64,000 nucleotides of DNA from Dyadobacter sp. SG02. GTDB lineage: Bacteria; Bacteroidota; Bacteroidia; Cytophagales; Spirosomataceae. The translations under genes and the position numbers were made by a program. Positions within the stretch are counted from its first letter, which is position 1. Each line of letters starts with the position of its first letter. This document shows, piece by piece, positions 46,904 through 55,673 of this stretch. The notes below the pieces were generated by a model, which was given only the letters and a program-made list of their open reading frames with translations, ran no database searches and was not told where the DNA came from. The DNA lies in NCBI RefSeq assembly GCF_900109045.1, contig NZ_FNYL01000002.1, positions 496,001-560,000 on the forward strand, in the 5' to 3' direction.

Positions 46904-49573
46904 ATGAGAGGAATTCTCGCGGGAATGTTCCTTTGCGTTACCACATGGTCCTTCGCGCAGGAACTGGTTATTCAAAATGACAGGATACAACGTGTATTGT
47001 CCTACGACGGGCAGGTCTGGCGGACGACGCGCCTTGCGGATGTTTCCGGTAAAATCGCATTAATCACCCGGAGCGATGAGTTTCATATCCTTCCCATGCA
47101 GGCGGGCGAGGGATTCACGGTCAGCGATTTCGTTGCGGATGGCCAGCCGGCCCGTTCACATTCGGCTGATACCAGCTTTCTCAGCATTTCCTACCGGCCC
47201 AAACCGGCGATCGCAGGCAAGCCCGCCGTGCCGGAAAAGCTGCGCATTACCTATTTTGCCGTCAAAGGGCAGGCACATATCCGCAAAAAGCTGGTACTGG
47301 TATACGCCGGTCCGGCGGCCGGCGGCCCGGCGCCCGGCGTTCCGGCGGCCGGCGGACCGGCGCCCGTTGATCGTCTGGAAGTGGAGCGCTTCGTTACGGA
47401 AAAGCCAGCCGCAGGCGGGGGCAGGGGAGAGCCCGTTTTTATCGGAAATAAATGGTTCGCCGGCCTCGAATATCCGGGCGGGTACAGCCGCCATACCGAC
47501 GGCAATACCCCTGCCGACTACGCAAGGCATTACGAGAAAGTGGGAAATTACAGTTTCATCGACCTCGAAGGAAAGGATATCGAGCCTGCCGCAAAGGCCG
47601 GTATGGTGCGGCTGATGCATTTCCCGGGTTACGCGGCTACGGCGGATTCGGTTAGATTTAGTATTCAAAGCAAAACTTCCGTGTTCGGATTTGCCGGAAA
47701 TGGCGCTTCCGTTCAGCATGCATTTATGCAGTACCTGGCTACTGTTTGGAAAGCGCCGCGGTCGTTTTTACATTATAACAATTGGTTTGAACCCCGGGCC
47801 AAGGACCTGAGCGGCAATGCGCTGGTCGATATTTACAGGGAATTCCGTGCCGCTACGGAGCCTTACGGCGTGAAGCTCGACGCCATGGTGGTCGATAACG
47901 GCTGGCAGGACCGGAAATCGGTATGGCAGCCGTTGCCCAAATTTTTCCCGAACGGCTGGGCGGACGTCAAAACTCTCACCGGTAAACTCCAAAAAGAGGG
48001 CGTCGATTTCGGCTTCTGGCTATCGTTGAACGGGTACGTCAATGATATCGACTGGGGCATTCGCAACGGTTACCATGAGGCTATTCCTAACTCCTATTTC
48101 AAACAATTCGGGCGGTATTACAGCCTGTCGTCACCCGCGTACAAGCGCGAACTGCTTGGGCAGGTGCCGTTTATCGTAAAAGAAACGGGCGCAGTTTATT
48201 ACAAACATGATTTCAACCAGCTCAGCGACACCGGCGAGGGCAACGGTCACCCGGCCACGGACCGGCACGGGCACGAAGCCAACCTGGATGCGGCCATTGA
48301 AGTATTGCTGGCCACGCGGAAAGTAAAGCCGGATATTTTGCAAAACCTGACAAACTGGGTCTGGTTTTCGCCCTGGTGGCTCATGTATAGCGACTACCTG
48401 TGGATGCTCGCCGGCGACGACGGTACCAATGGCAACACACCCGAAATCTCCACCCGCGCCATGGCCACTACCGATCGCGACACGTTCATCTGGCGCATGT
48501 GGGGCAATGCTGCCGACCGCCCGCTCGTGCCTGTTTCCCGCCTCATGACCCACGGCATCATCAAAAGCTCCGACGGCCGGATGGAAAGCAAGGAGGACGA
48601 TTTGCAGGACTGGCTGGAACATGTGCTCATGCATTACGGCCGGGGTACCCTGCTGAAAGAATGGTACATTACCCCCTCCGCCCTGAAACCCGATGAATGG
48701 AAAGCGCTTTGCACCGTTGATAATTGGGCAAAAGAGAACCGCGCAATGCTCAACAATAACGTGTATGTGGGCGGCAGGCCCGACGAAGGCCACGCGTACG
48801 GGTACATGGGCTGGCACCGGGAAAATGGCGTCCTCATAGCCCGCAACCCCGGAGCGGAAACGCAGAAACTGGTCATTCCTTTTGATGAAAGCATTGGTTT
48901 TTACCAAAAGAAGGGAGAAAACTACGCCGCAACCGTGCTGTTTCCCTATCAGGATTCCTATCCGGCTGCATTTCAATCGGGTGGAAAGATAGAAGTCGAG
49001 CTGCCGGGCTATGCTACCATGGCATTTTCTTTCAACAAAGGAAAATCAATGGCGGCCGCCAGGCCTTCCGGCAAGATCGTTTGGAATACTACTGACAAAC
49101 CTACCGGCGGCACGGAAACGACCCTGACTGTGCCCAACGACATCGCCGACCGCTGCGACCTGCTGCTGATCGGCTACCCGGATATTCCTTTGATTAAAAT
49201 AAACGGAGCCACTGTTTCACCTCGCAGGAGTTCGAAATCGAGCATTAATCAATTCGCCAGCTATGCCAAAGCAGGCATGATCAGCGAAAAGGCCCGGCCG
49301 TGGAATATGCACGCTTTCGACCTGCGGGCGTACAAAGGCCAGCGTATCACTATTTCCTATGATAAGAAAACTGGTTTTGAAAGTCATCTGCTTGTTGAAC
49401 GCCGGACCGCCGGCCGCCGGATCGCCGGCCGCCGGACCGCCGAGCGTCGGACCGCCGAGCGTCGGAAAGTACAGGCGTCTGCATTGAAACCGGCAGGCAA
49501 GAACCTGCTATGGCCGATCAACAATGGTACCCGGCGCGAAACGGTGCGGCTTTATGTTGGGAAAGGTTTATAG
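46904..49573 (+). CDS. Exported clan GH-D (GH36-like) alpha-galactosidase-like enzyme
   Basis: Protein of 889 aa from ATG 46904, where the signal MRGILAGMFLCVTTWSFAQE begins; an earlier in-frame ATG would lie in the terminator. After an N-terminal beta domain, the TIM barrel has DAMVVDNGWQDRKSVWQ, FGFWLSLNGYV, GAVYYKHDFNQLSD with candidate nucleophile Asp436, and YSDYLWMLAGDDGTNGN, the arrangement of GH36/clan GH-D retaining alpha-galactosidases. The C-terminal 250 residues are beta-rich. Two GC-rich 15-bp arrays interrupt it: residues about 137-156 (AAGGPAPGV type) and near 834-855 (RRTAG type). The second array gives an Arg-rich stretch that is unlike the rest of the protein. A second clan GH-D-like gene follows. 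Confidence 0.75.
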   Translation: MRGILAGMFLCVTTWSFAQELVIQNDRIQRVLSYDGQVWRTTRLADVSGKIALITRSDEFHILPMQAGEGFTVSDFVADGQPARSHSADTSFLSISYRPKPAIAGKPAVPEKLRITYFAVKGQAHIRKKLVLVYAGPAAGGPAPGVPAAGGPAPVDRLEVERFVTEKPAAGGGRGEPVFIGNKWFAGLEYPGGYSRHTDGNTPADYARHYEKVGNYSFIDLEGKDIEPAAKAGMVRLMHFPGYAATADSVRFSIQSKTSVFGFAGNGASVQHAFMQYLATVWKAPRSFLHYNNWFEPRAKDLSGNALVDIYREFRAATEPYGVKLDAMVVDNGWQDRKSVWQPLPKFFPNGWADVKTLTGKLQKEGVDFGFWLSLNGYVNDIDWGIRNGYHEAIPNSYFKQFGRYYSLSSPAYKRELLGQVPFIVKETGAVYYKHDFNQLSDTGEGNGHPATDRHGHEANLDAAIEVLLATRKVKPDILQNLTNWVWFSPWWLMYSDYLWMLAGDDGTNGNTPEISTRAMATTDRDTFIWRMWGNAADRPLVPVSRLMTHGIIKSSDGRMESKEDDLQDWLEHVLMHYGRGTLLKEWYITPSALKPDEWKALCTVDNWAKENRAMLNNNVYVGGRPDEGHAYGYMGWHRENGVLIARNPGAETQKLVIPFDESIGFYQKKGENYAATVLFPYQDSYPAAFQSGGKIEVELPGYATMAFSFNKGKSMAAARPSGKIVWNTTDKPTGGTETTLTVPNDIADRCDLLLIGYPDIPLIKINGATVSPRRSSKSSINQFASYAKAGMISEKARPWNMHAFDLRAYKGQRITISYDKKTGFESHLLVERRTAGRRIAGRRTAERRTAERRKVQASALKPAGKNLLWPINNGTRRETVRLYVGKGL
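47311..47370 (+). repeat. 15/30-bp GC-rich tandem array 1 in the GH36-like gene
   Basis: Four 15-bp units forming two 30-bp copies: TCCGGCGGCCGGCGG, CCCGGCGCCCGGCGT, TCCGGCGGCCGGCGG, ACCGGCGCCCGTTGA. In frame, they encode two PAAGGPAPGV-like blocks inside the N-terminal domain. Confidence 0.85.
49401..49460 (+). repeat. 15-bp GC-rich tandem array 2 in the GH36-like gene
   Basis: Four units: GCCGGACCGCCGGCC, GCCGGATCGCCGGCC, GCCGGACCGCCGAGC, GTCGGACCGCCGAGC, then a partial GTCGGA. The frame is different from the other arrays, giving RRTAG-RRIAG-RRTAE-RRTAE, an Arg-rich run near the C-terminus. Confidence 0.88.
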
Positions 49574-49670
49574 TATTTTTGAAAAAAGAACCTCGCCATT
49601 AGCGCATTGCGGGAGAAACATCTGGCCAAAATCTTTTAAATAGCCCTTAATCAATTCTTAATTACCTTTT

Positions 49671-51863
49671 ATGAAATACCTTTTTTTAGCACTCGGCCTG
49701 CTCAGTTTTACCGTCAAAGGGCAAATGACCGGATCGCCGGGCGCGGGTGCGCCGGCCGCCGGTGCCACGGCCGCCGATAGCGATTGGCTCATCAAGTCAG
49801 GACCGGCCAAAGCGCGCATCGAACAATCGCCTGATGGTAAGGATATTGTGCTGTCTAATGGCCTGGTGAGAAGGGCGTTCCGCCTCAAACCCGACCTGGC
49901 GTGCATCGAGTACAAGAATCTGACGAACGGCCAGCAACTGCTCCGCGCGGTGAAACCCGAAGCGAGGGTCGTACTGAATGGTGTCGCTTATAATGTGGGA
50001 GGTTTGTACGGACAAAAGGAGAATGCTTACCTGTTGCCACAATGGATCGACCAGCTGAAAGTGTCAGACAGCGCCTTTCATTATATCGACCATAAAATCT
50101 CGAAAATAGAACCCTATCTGCAATGGAAAACCGCCATGTGGGCCGGAAACAAACAGAATGCGACCGGAAGTGAAGTAACATTCCGTTTCGGCTCGTCGCT
50201 TCCTGCGCTTGCGGGTGTGGATGTATACGTGCATTACGCGATTTTTGACGGCATCCCATTGGTTTCCAAATGGGTAACTATCGAAAATAAAAGCAGTAAA
50301 GACGTTGCCGTCGACCAGGTAGTGAACGAGATCCTGGCCGTGACCGAAGAGGAGAGTGCCGTGGTAGGCAAGCCGGAAGAAATGGCCAAGCCCAATGGAT
50401 TGTACATTGAAAACAACTTCGCATTCAACAACGCCATGCGCTACGGGCTGAGCGACCAGGCGACGCATTGGAAGGTGGATAAAGCCTATACTTCGCAGGT
50501 CAATTACGATTACCAGACGCCCTGCCTCCTCGAAGTGCATCCGAAAGTACCGGTGGGCACACGCCTTAAAGCGGGCGGAAACCTGGAATCGATCCGTACC
50601 TACGAGTTGCTGATGGACAGCTATGATCGCGAGCGTAAGGGAATGGCGGTCCGTAAAATGTACCGGACGATTGCGCCCTGGACGACGATCAACCCGATTT
50701 TCATGCATTTGGTGAGCAAAAACGACGAGCAGGTGCGCACGGCGATCGACCAATGCGCGGCGACGGGTTATGAGGCATTGATCCTCAGCTTCGGAAGCCA
50801 TTGCAATATGGAGGACGTTTCGCCCGAAAACCTCAAAAAATGGAAAGACCTGGCCGATTATGCCCACAGCAAGAAGGTACTGATCGGCAGCTATTCGCTT
50901 TTCAGTTCGCGGAAGATCAGTGAAGAGGATGATGTGATCAATCCTAAAACCGGTAAAACAGGCGGCGCCTTCTTCGGCAATGCGCCCTGCCTCGGCAGCA
51001 AATGGGGCCTCGCTTATATCGATAAGCTGAAAAAGTTCATGGGCCACACCGGTTTCGATATTTTCGAAAACGACGGGCCGTACCCGGGCGACGTTTGTGC
51101 CTCTACCTCGCACCCCGGGCACGAGGGCCTGGCCGATTCGCAATGGAAGCAAATGGCGCTGCAAAAAGGCCTTTACCATTGGTGCGCCGAAAATGGTATT
51201 TACGTGAATGCGCCCGACTGGTATTTCCTCGATGGTACCAATAAAGTGGGTCTCGGCTACCGGGAGGTGAACTTTTCGCTCTCGCGCGAGCAGCAGAAAA
51301 TCCTGAACCGGCAAAATATCTACGACGCCACCTGGAACGAAACACCCTCGATGGTATGGGGCTTCGTGCCGCTCACCAAATACCAGGGCGGCGGACCGGA
51401 GGCAGTGCTGGAACCGCTCTCGGAGCACCTGGACGCTTATGAGCAGTTGATGATGCAATACTATGGCGCCGGCGTGCAGGCATGCTATCGCGGCCCGCGC
51501 CTGTACGATACCGAGGAGACGAAAAAGACGGTCAGCCATGTGATCAGCTGGTATAAAAAGTACCGCGATATCCTCAATTCGGACATTATCCACCTCCGCC
51601 GCGCCGACGGTCGCGATTGGGACGGCATTATGCACGTCAATCCCGGGCTACCGGTGAAAGGGCTGGTAATGCTGTACAACCCGACGGGCGAGAAGATGAT
51701 CAGGAATGTGAAACTGCCGGTGTACTATACTGGTAAGGACCAAACGGTGAAGATCCGCGTGAAAGAAGGCGCGGCGCAATCGTACAAAGTGGGCCGGAAC
51801 TACGAGGTCGACTACAAAGTGGAAATCCCCGCGGAAAGTTATACCTGGCTGGTGATGGAATAA
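49671..51863 (+). CDS. Exported glycoside hydrolase, probable clan GH-D alpha-galactosidase-like
   Basis: Protein of 730 aa with signal MKYLFLALGLLSFTVKGQ. Immediately after the signal is a low-complexity segment (GSPGA-GAPAA-GATAA) encoded by a 15-bp array. An N-terminal beta domain (about 40-330) precedes a TIM barrel with YEALILSFGSHCNMEDVSP, HTGFDIFENDGPYPGDV (Asp463 and Asp468) and YVNAPDWYFLDGTNKVGLG, which fits retaining clan GH-D enzymes, though the sequence diverges from the preceding GH36-like protein. A C-terminal beta domain ends TWLVME. It is the last enzyme of PUL 2, 97 bases after the GH36-like gene. The family number and substrate are uncertain. Confidence 0.65.
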   Translation: MKYLFLALGLLSFTVKGQMTGSPGAGAPAAGATAADSDWLIKSGPAKARIEQSPDGKDIVLSNGLVRRAFRLKPDLACIEYKNLTNGQQLLRAVKPEARVVLNGVAYNVGGLYGQKENAYLLPQWIDQLKVSDSAFHYIDHKISKIEPYLQWKTAMWAGNKQNATGSEVTFRFGSSLPALAGVDVYVHYAIFDGIPLVSKWVTIENKSSKDVAVDQVVNEILAVTEEESAVVGKPEEMAKPNGLYIENNFAFNNAMRYGLSDQATHWKVDKAYTSQVNYDYQTPCLLEVHPKVPVGTRLKAGGNLESIRTYELLMDSYDRERKGMAVRKMYRTIAPWTTINPIFMHLVSKNDEQVRTAIDQCAATGYEALILSFGSHCNMEDVSPENLKKWKDLADYAHSKKVLIGSYSLFSSRKISEEDDVINPKTGKTGGAFFGNAPCLGSKWGLAYIDKLKKFMGHTGFDIFENDGPYPGDVCASTSHPGHEGLADSQWKQMALQKGLYHWCAENGIYVNAPDWYFLDGTNKVGLGYREVNFSLSREQQKILNRQNIYDATWNETPSMVWGFVPLTKYQGGGPEAVLEPLSEHLDAYEQLMMQYYGAGVQACYRGPRLYDTEETKKTVSHVISWYKKYRDILNSDIIHLRRADGRDWDGIMHVNPGLPVKGLVMLYNPTGEKMIRNVKLPVYYTGKDQTVKIRVKEGAAQSYKVGRNYEVDYKVEIPAESYTWLVME
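49731..49775 (+). repeat. 15-bp GC-rich tandem array in the clan GH-D-like gene
   Basis: Three units, GGATCGCCGGGCGCG, GGTGCGCCGGCCGCC and GGTGCCACGGCCGCC, encoding GSPGA-GAPAA-GATAA just downstream of the signal peptide. Confidence 0.8.
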
Positions 51864-51879
51864 GGAGGTATCTACACAT

Positions 51880-51946
51880 CCCCGGACTACGCGTCCCGGA
51901 CTACCATTAAAAACAAAACCGGTACGTCCGGGGCGTCCGGTCGGGT
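51880..51946 (+). terminator. GC-rich inverted repeat after PUL 2
   Basis: CCCCGGAC (51880-51887) can pair with GTCCGGGG (51926-51933). Two direct copies of CCCGGACTAC (51881-51890 and 51895-51904) and several GTCCGG words surround it. It lies between the last PUL 2 gene and the biotin operon, with no strong U-tract, so a terminator is plausible but not certain. Confidence 0.45.
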
Positions 51947-51972
51947 TATACTTTTGGAGAAAAAACAACCCG

Positions 51973-52581
51973 ATGTATAACCTGATCCAACGAATTGTAC
52001 AGCAAGACCATTTGCATGCCCGCTGGCTGAATACGCTGTCATATCTGGAAAATGCCGGTGCCAGGAAGATATCCGCTTGCGAGCACAACACGCTGGTGGA
52101 GATCATCCAGCTGAAACACGCCGCCGAGGAACACAGGCATGCCTATATTTTAAAAAAACAGATTGCAAAACTGGCGCCCGCGGACTGCCCGGACTATTCG
52201 GATACCTACCTTTTTGCTTCGGTAGCAACGCGGCAATACCTCGCCATGCTGGATATTCAATGCAGCAGGTATATTAAAAATGTGTTCCAATTAAAGGGCG
52301 CCCAGCTTCGTTATGCGGCTTACCTGTTCGTGACCTATCTCATCGAGGTTCGGGCTGACGAGTTGTACCCCATTTACCAGCGTGCGCTTTCGGCTGCCTC
52401 GCATCGTGTTACGGTCAAGTCGATTATCGCCGAGGAGGAAGGCCATTTGGAAGAAATGACCGCGCAGCTGAGCCGGTTTTCGGAGGATTGGCAGACGCAT
52501 GCCCACCTATTGCAGGCAATGGAGCAGGGGCTGTTCAACCAATGGCTGGGTTGCCTGGAAAGCGAGCTCGCCCATGCATGA
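51973..52581 (+). CDS. Ferritin-like (putative di-iron) protein in the biotin operon
   Basis: Protein of 202 aa, cytosolic, all helical. Motifs fit a four-helix di-iron bundle: HAAEEHRHAYIL (E53, H56), LIEVRADELY (E125, E130) and IIAEEEGHLEEM (E155, H158). It does not look like BioC (no S-adenosylmethionine motif), BioH, BioB or a P450 BioI. Its last 8 bases overlap the start of bioF, so it is translated with the biotin enzymes. A di-iron protein here could supply or process the pimelate precursor, or handle iron or reductive tasks in the pathway; this is inference. bioB, bioC and bioH are absent from the window. Confidence 0.7.
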   Translation: MYNLIQRIVQQDHLHARWLNTLSYLENAGARKISACEHNTLVEIIQLKHAAEEHRHAYILKKQIAKLAPADCPDYSDTYLFASVATRQYLAMLDIQCSRYIKNVFQLKGAQLRYAAYLFVTYLIEVRADELYPIYQRALSAASHRVTVKSIIAEEEGHLEEMTAQLSRFSEDWQTHAHLLQAMEQGLFNQWLGCLESELAHA

Positions 52582-53695
52582 CGACGTGCTGGCCCATCTG
52601 TCGCATGCGCTTACCGACCGGCAGGAACAGGGAATCCTGCGGAAGCTCCGGACGAGGCAGCCGGGCGTCGATTTTTATTCCAACGATTACCTCGGCCTGG
52701 CATCCTGCAATGCCTGCCACGAAATGCTCCTGGCTTCATTGGCCGACAATCCCCAATGGCTCCGCGGTGCTACGGGCTCGCGGCTGGTGAGCGGTAACTC
52801 GGCTTTCATAGTATCCGTCGAGGATTTTATCGCGAATGAACATCAAACCGAGCGGGCGCTGCTGTTCCCGTCGGGGTATATGGCCAATCTGGCGTTGTTT
52901 TCCTGTCTGCCTAAAAGGAATGATACCATCCTGCTCGACGAGTTCGTGCATCGTTCGGTATTGGATGGTTGCCGACTTTCACCTGGAAAGAAAATGCGAT
53001 TTCAGCATAATGACCTGGACCATTTGGAAAACCGGCTTGCCAAAACGCCGGGCAAATGCTGGATCGCGGTGGAGAGCCTGTATTCAATGGAAGGCGATTT
53101 TGCGCCACTCGGAGAGCTGGTACGGTTGGCGGAGCGTTTCGGGGCTTCCCTGGTCGTGGATGAAGCGCACGCCATGGGCGTGTTCGGACACGGGCTCGTG
53201 TGCGACGCGCAGTTGCAGGAGCGCGTATTCGCGACCGTGGTCACGTACGGGAAGGCGATGGGCGCGCACGGGGCGGCTATATTGAGCAACCAAACAGTCG
53301 TGGATTACCTGGTGAACTTCGCGGCACCTTTCATTTACACCACCGGCCAGCCCGATTTGTTCGCGGCGACGATCAGGAATAATTATGAATTCCTGAAAAT
53401 GAACCCGGGCCTGCGCGAAGTTCTGCAAAACCGGATTACCTGCTTTTCCGCAGCCGGACTACCGACATTATCGGCTACCGCCAGCCCGATCCAATCTATT
53501 CCATTTCCCGGCGCTGACCGGCTGACGGCAGCGAGGGAAATGCTCGAAAGCCAATCGCTGTTTGCGTTCGCGGTCCGGTCGCCAACTGTTAAAGCCGGTT
53601 CCGAGCGCTTGCGGGTGAGCCTCCACGCTTTCAATACCCCTGCGGAAATCCGCCAACTTACCGACCTGTTAAAAGAATTCCATGACACCGAATAG
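52574..53695 (+). CDS. bioF: 8-amino-7-oxononanoate synthase
   Basis: Protein of 373 aa. ATG 52574 overlaps the ferritin-like stop by 8 bases and gives MHDDVLAHLSHAL; the frame also extends upstream but without family features. PLP-enzyme features are GVDFYSNDYLGLASC, the glycine-rich ATGSRLVSGNS, VDEAHAMGVFG, and the PLP-binding Lys227 in TYGKAMGAHGAA. It condenses a pimeloyl thioester with L-alanine, the first committed step of the biotin ring pathway. The order ferritin-like, bioF, bioD, bioA with overlapping starts shows a tight operon. Confidence 0.93.
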   Translation: MHDDVLAHLSHALTDRQEQGILRKLRTRQPGVDFYSNDYLGLASCNACHEMLLASLADNPQWLRGATGSRLVSGNSAFIVSVEDFIANEHQTERALLFPSGYMANLALFSCLPKRNDTILLDEFVHRSVLDGCRLSPGKKMRFQHNDLDHLENRLAKTPGKCWIAVESLYSMEGDFAPLGELVRLAERFGASLVVDEAHAMGVFGHGLVCDAQLQERVFATVVTYGKAMGAHGAAILSNQTVVDYLVNFAAPFIYTTGQPDLFAATIRNNYEFLKMNPGLREVLQNRITCFSAAGLPTLSATASPIQSIPFPGADRLTAAREMLESQSLFAFAVRSPTVKAGSERLRVSLHAFNTPAEIRQLTDLLKEFHDTE

Positions 53696-54326
53696 AACCA
53701 CTTTGTTTGTGACAGGCATTGGAACGGATGTGGGCAAAACAATCTGCTCCGCCGTGCTGATGGAATGGCTGAAAGCCGACTACTGGAAGCCCGTACAGGC
53801 GGGAGGGCTGAGCCATACCGACAGAAAAGCGGTTGCCGAACTGACCAGCCGGAGCATTGTTACGCACCCGGAAGCCATTCGCCTGAAACTGCCTGCCTCA
53901 CCGCACAAAGCCGCCCGAAAGGAGCGTAAAAGCATTACCGTCGACGATTTGGTACTCCCGGAAACAAGGAATAACCTGATCATCGAAGGCGCTGGTGGCC
54001 TGTATGTGCCTATCAACGAGCAACTTTGCATGATCGACTGGATCGAAAGCCTTGGCGTTGAGGTCGCATTGGTCGTGCGGAACTACTTGGGCTGCATTAA
54101 TCACACCCTGCTATCGATTCAGGCCCTCAAACAGCGGTCTATTCCATTGAAATACCTTATTTTCAACGGGCCTTTCGATGAAGATACCCGGCGCGTCATC
54201 CTTTCCTACCCGGATGTTCAGGCGACGGTCCTGACGATCCCGGATTTCAAAACTTTAAATGCCGAAAGCATTGCCCGCGCCGCCCGCCGGTTGCGCAGGG
54301 AGCACGGCAATCCTGTTCCATCATGA
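53682..54326 (+). CDS. bioD: Dethiobiotin synthetase
   Basis: Protein of 214 aa. The P-loop is TGIGTDVGKT (residues 11-20) with Thr20. Downstream motifs are YWKPVQAGGL, RLKLPASPHKAARKE and IIEGAGGLYVPINEQ, all typical of BioD, which closes the ureido ring of 7,8-diaminopelargonate using ATP and CO2. It overlaps bioF by 14 bases and bioA by 4 (ATGA). Length is normal for the family. Confidence 0.93.
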   Translation: MTPNRTTLFVTGIGTDVGKTICSAVLMEWLKADYWKPVQAGGLSHTDRKAVAELTSRSIVTHPEAIRLKLPASPHKAARKERKSITVDDLVLPETRNNLIIEGAGGLYVPINEQLCMIDWIESLGVEVALVVRNYLGCINHTLLSIQALKQRSIPLKYLIFNGPFDEDTRRVILSYPDVQATVLTIPDFKTLNAESIARAARRLRREHGNPVPS

Positions 54327-55597
54327 ATACGCAAAACCTTACCTGGGCGCAACGCGACAGTGCCGTAAACTGGCATCCGTTTACAGCCATAAAAACAGCA
54401 GGCGAAGCCGTGGCCATCACACACGGCGAAGGCGCCTATTTGTATGATGAAAACGGCAAGCGCTACATCGACGCCATCTCGTCGTGGTGGGTGAACCTGC
54501 ACGGCCATGCCCACCCGTACATCGCCGGGCAGGTATCGGAGCAGTTGCGTACGCTCGAACACGTTATTTTCGCGGGCTTCACGCATCCATCGGCGGTAGC
54601 GCTTTCCGAAGCATTGCTAACCGTTCTGCCTGACAACCAAAGCAAAGTTTTCTACTCCGACAACGGCTCCACAGCCGTAGAAGTAGCACTCAAAATGAGT
54701 TTGCAATACGCCTACAACCGGGGCGAAAAGAAGACTAAAATCCTCGCATTCAAGCTCGGGTACCACGGTGACACGTTCGGGGCAATGGCCGTGAGCGGCC
54801 GCAGCGGCTGGACGGAACCCTTCGCCGAACTCCTCTTCGATGTCATTCATATCGACCTGCCCACAGCGGACAACCTGCGGGAAATTCGGACGGTCATCGA
54901 CGAGCATGCCGATCAGATCGCCTGTTTTGTGTACGAGCCGCTGGTACTGGGCGCGGGCGGGATGGTGATGTACGAGGCCGCACACCTGGACGCGCTGCTG
55001 CGCCATTGTCGCTCGAAGGGTATCCTGCTCGTTCAGGACGAAATATTCGTCGGTTTCGGGCGCACGGGGCGCATGTTCGCCGCCGACCATCTCAGCGAAA
55101 AGCCGGATATGATGTGTCTTTCCAAAGGGTTGACCGGCGGTACCATGCCGCTGGGCGTCACTACTTGTACAGACGCGGTCCATCAGGCATTTTGTACGGA
55201 CAACGTATACGGGACATTGTTTCACGGACATTCATTCACGGCCAATCCGCTCGCATGCCGGGCGGCGCTCGCGAGTTTGCATTTGCTCAAAAGTGAAGAA
55301 ACGCGGGCGTCCATTGCCAGAATTTGTAACCGGCACGCCGCATTTCGGGCGCGGGTAGCGACGCACGCGACGATCAATAGTGTTCGTCAATGCGGGACGA
55401 TCCTCGCCATGAACATGGGGGCCGACGGGGCGGATTCTTATTTTCGGAATCAATACCGCGCTGTTTTTAAGGCATTACTGCAAAAAGGCATTCTGCTTCG
55501 GCCGCTTGGCAATGTGCTGTACCTGGTTCCTCCGTATTGCATCAGTGATGATGATCTGCGATACATCTATGATGCGATAATTGAAGTTTTGGAGTAA
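54323..55597 (+). CDS. bioA: Adenosylmethionine-8-amino-7-oxononanoate aminotransferase
   Basis: Protein of 424 aa. Class III aminotransferase features include VNWHPFTAIKTAGE, ISSWWVNLHGHAHPYIAGQ, FYSDNGSTAVEVALKMSLQY, YHGDTFGAMAVSGR, and the PLP lysine Lys268 in CLSKGLTGGTMPLG. It makes 7,8-diaminopelargonate from KAPA; BioA uses S-adenosylmethionine as amino donor. It is the last gene of the visible operon and is followed by a bidirectional hairpin shared with the convergent LRR gene. Confidence 0.93.
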   Translation: MNTQNLTWAQRDSAVNWHPFTAIKTAGEAVAITHGEGAYLYDENGKRYIDAISSWWVNLHGHAHPYIAGQVSEQLRTLEHVIFAGFTHPSAVALSEALLTVLPDNQSKVFYSDNGSTAVEVALKMSLQYAYNRGEKKTKILAFKLGYHGDTFGAMAVSGRSGWTEPFAELLFDVIHIDLPTADNLREIRTVIDEHADQIACFVYEPLVLGAGGMVMYEAAHLDALLRHCRSKGILLVQDEIFVGFGRTGRMFAADHLSEKPDMMCLSKGLTGGTMPLGVTTCTDAVHQAFCTDNVYGTLFHGHSFTANPLACRAALASLHLLKSEETRASIARICNRHAAFRARVATHATINSVRQCGTILAMNMGADGADSYFRNQYRAVFKALLQKGILLRPLGNVLYLVPPYCISDDDLRYIYDAIIEVLE

Positions 55598-55632
55598 AGC
55601 AGGCCAAACGCATGAGACCTGGTGTAAAATCG

Positions 55633-55662
55633 GCCCGAAGCGCCTGATAAAGCGCTCCGGGC
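55633..55662. terminator. Bidirectional terminator between bioA and the LRR gene
   Basis: GCCCG-AAGCGC and GCGCT-CCGGGC form a long GC-rich stem with a small internal mismatch and an 8-base loop (CTGATAAA). It lies between two convergent stops (55597 and 55674). Confidence 0.65.
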
Positions 55663-55673
55663 GAGGTTGGCCA

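Noticed and set aside
50064..51635. 523-codon open frame on the minus strand inside the clan GH-D-like gene
   Set aside because: It lies wholly antisense to a gene with a signal peptide and domain motifs, and has no own motif or promoter-like start.
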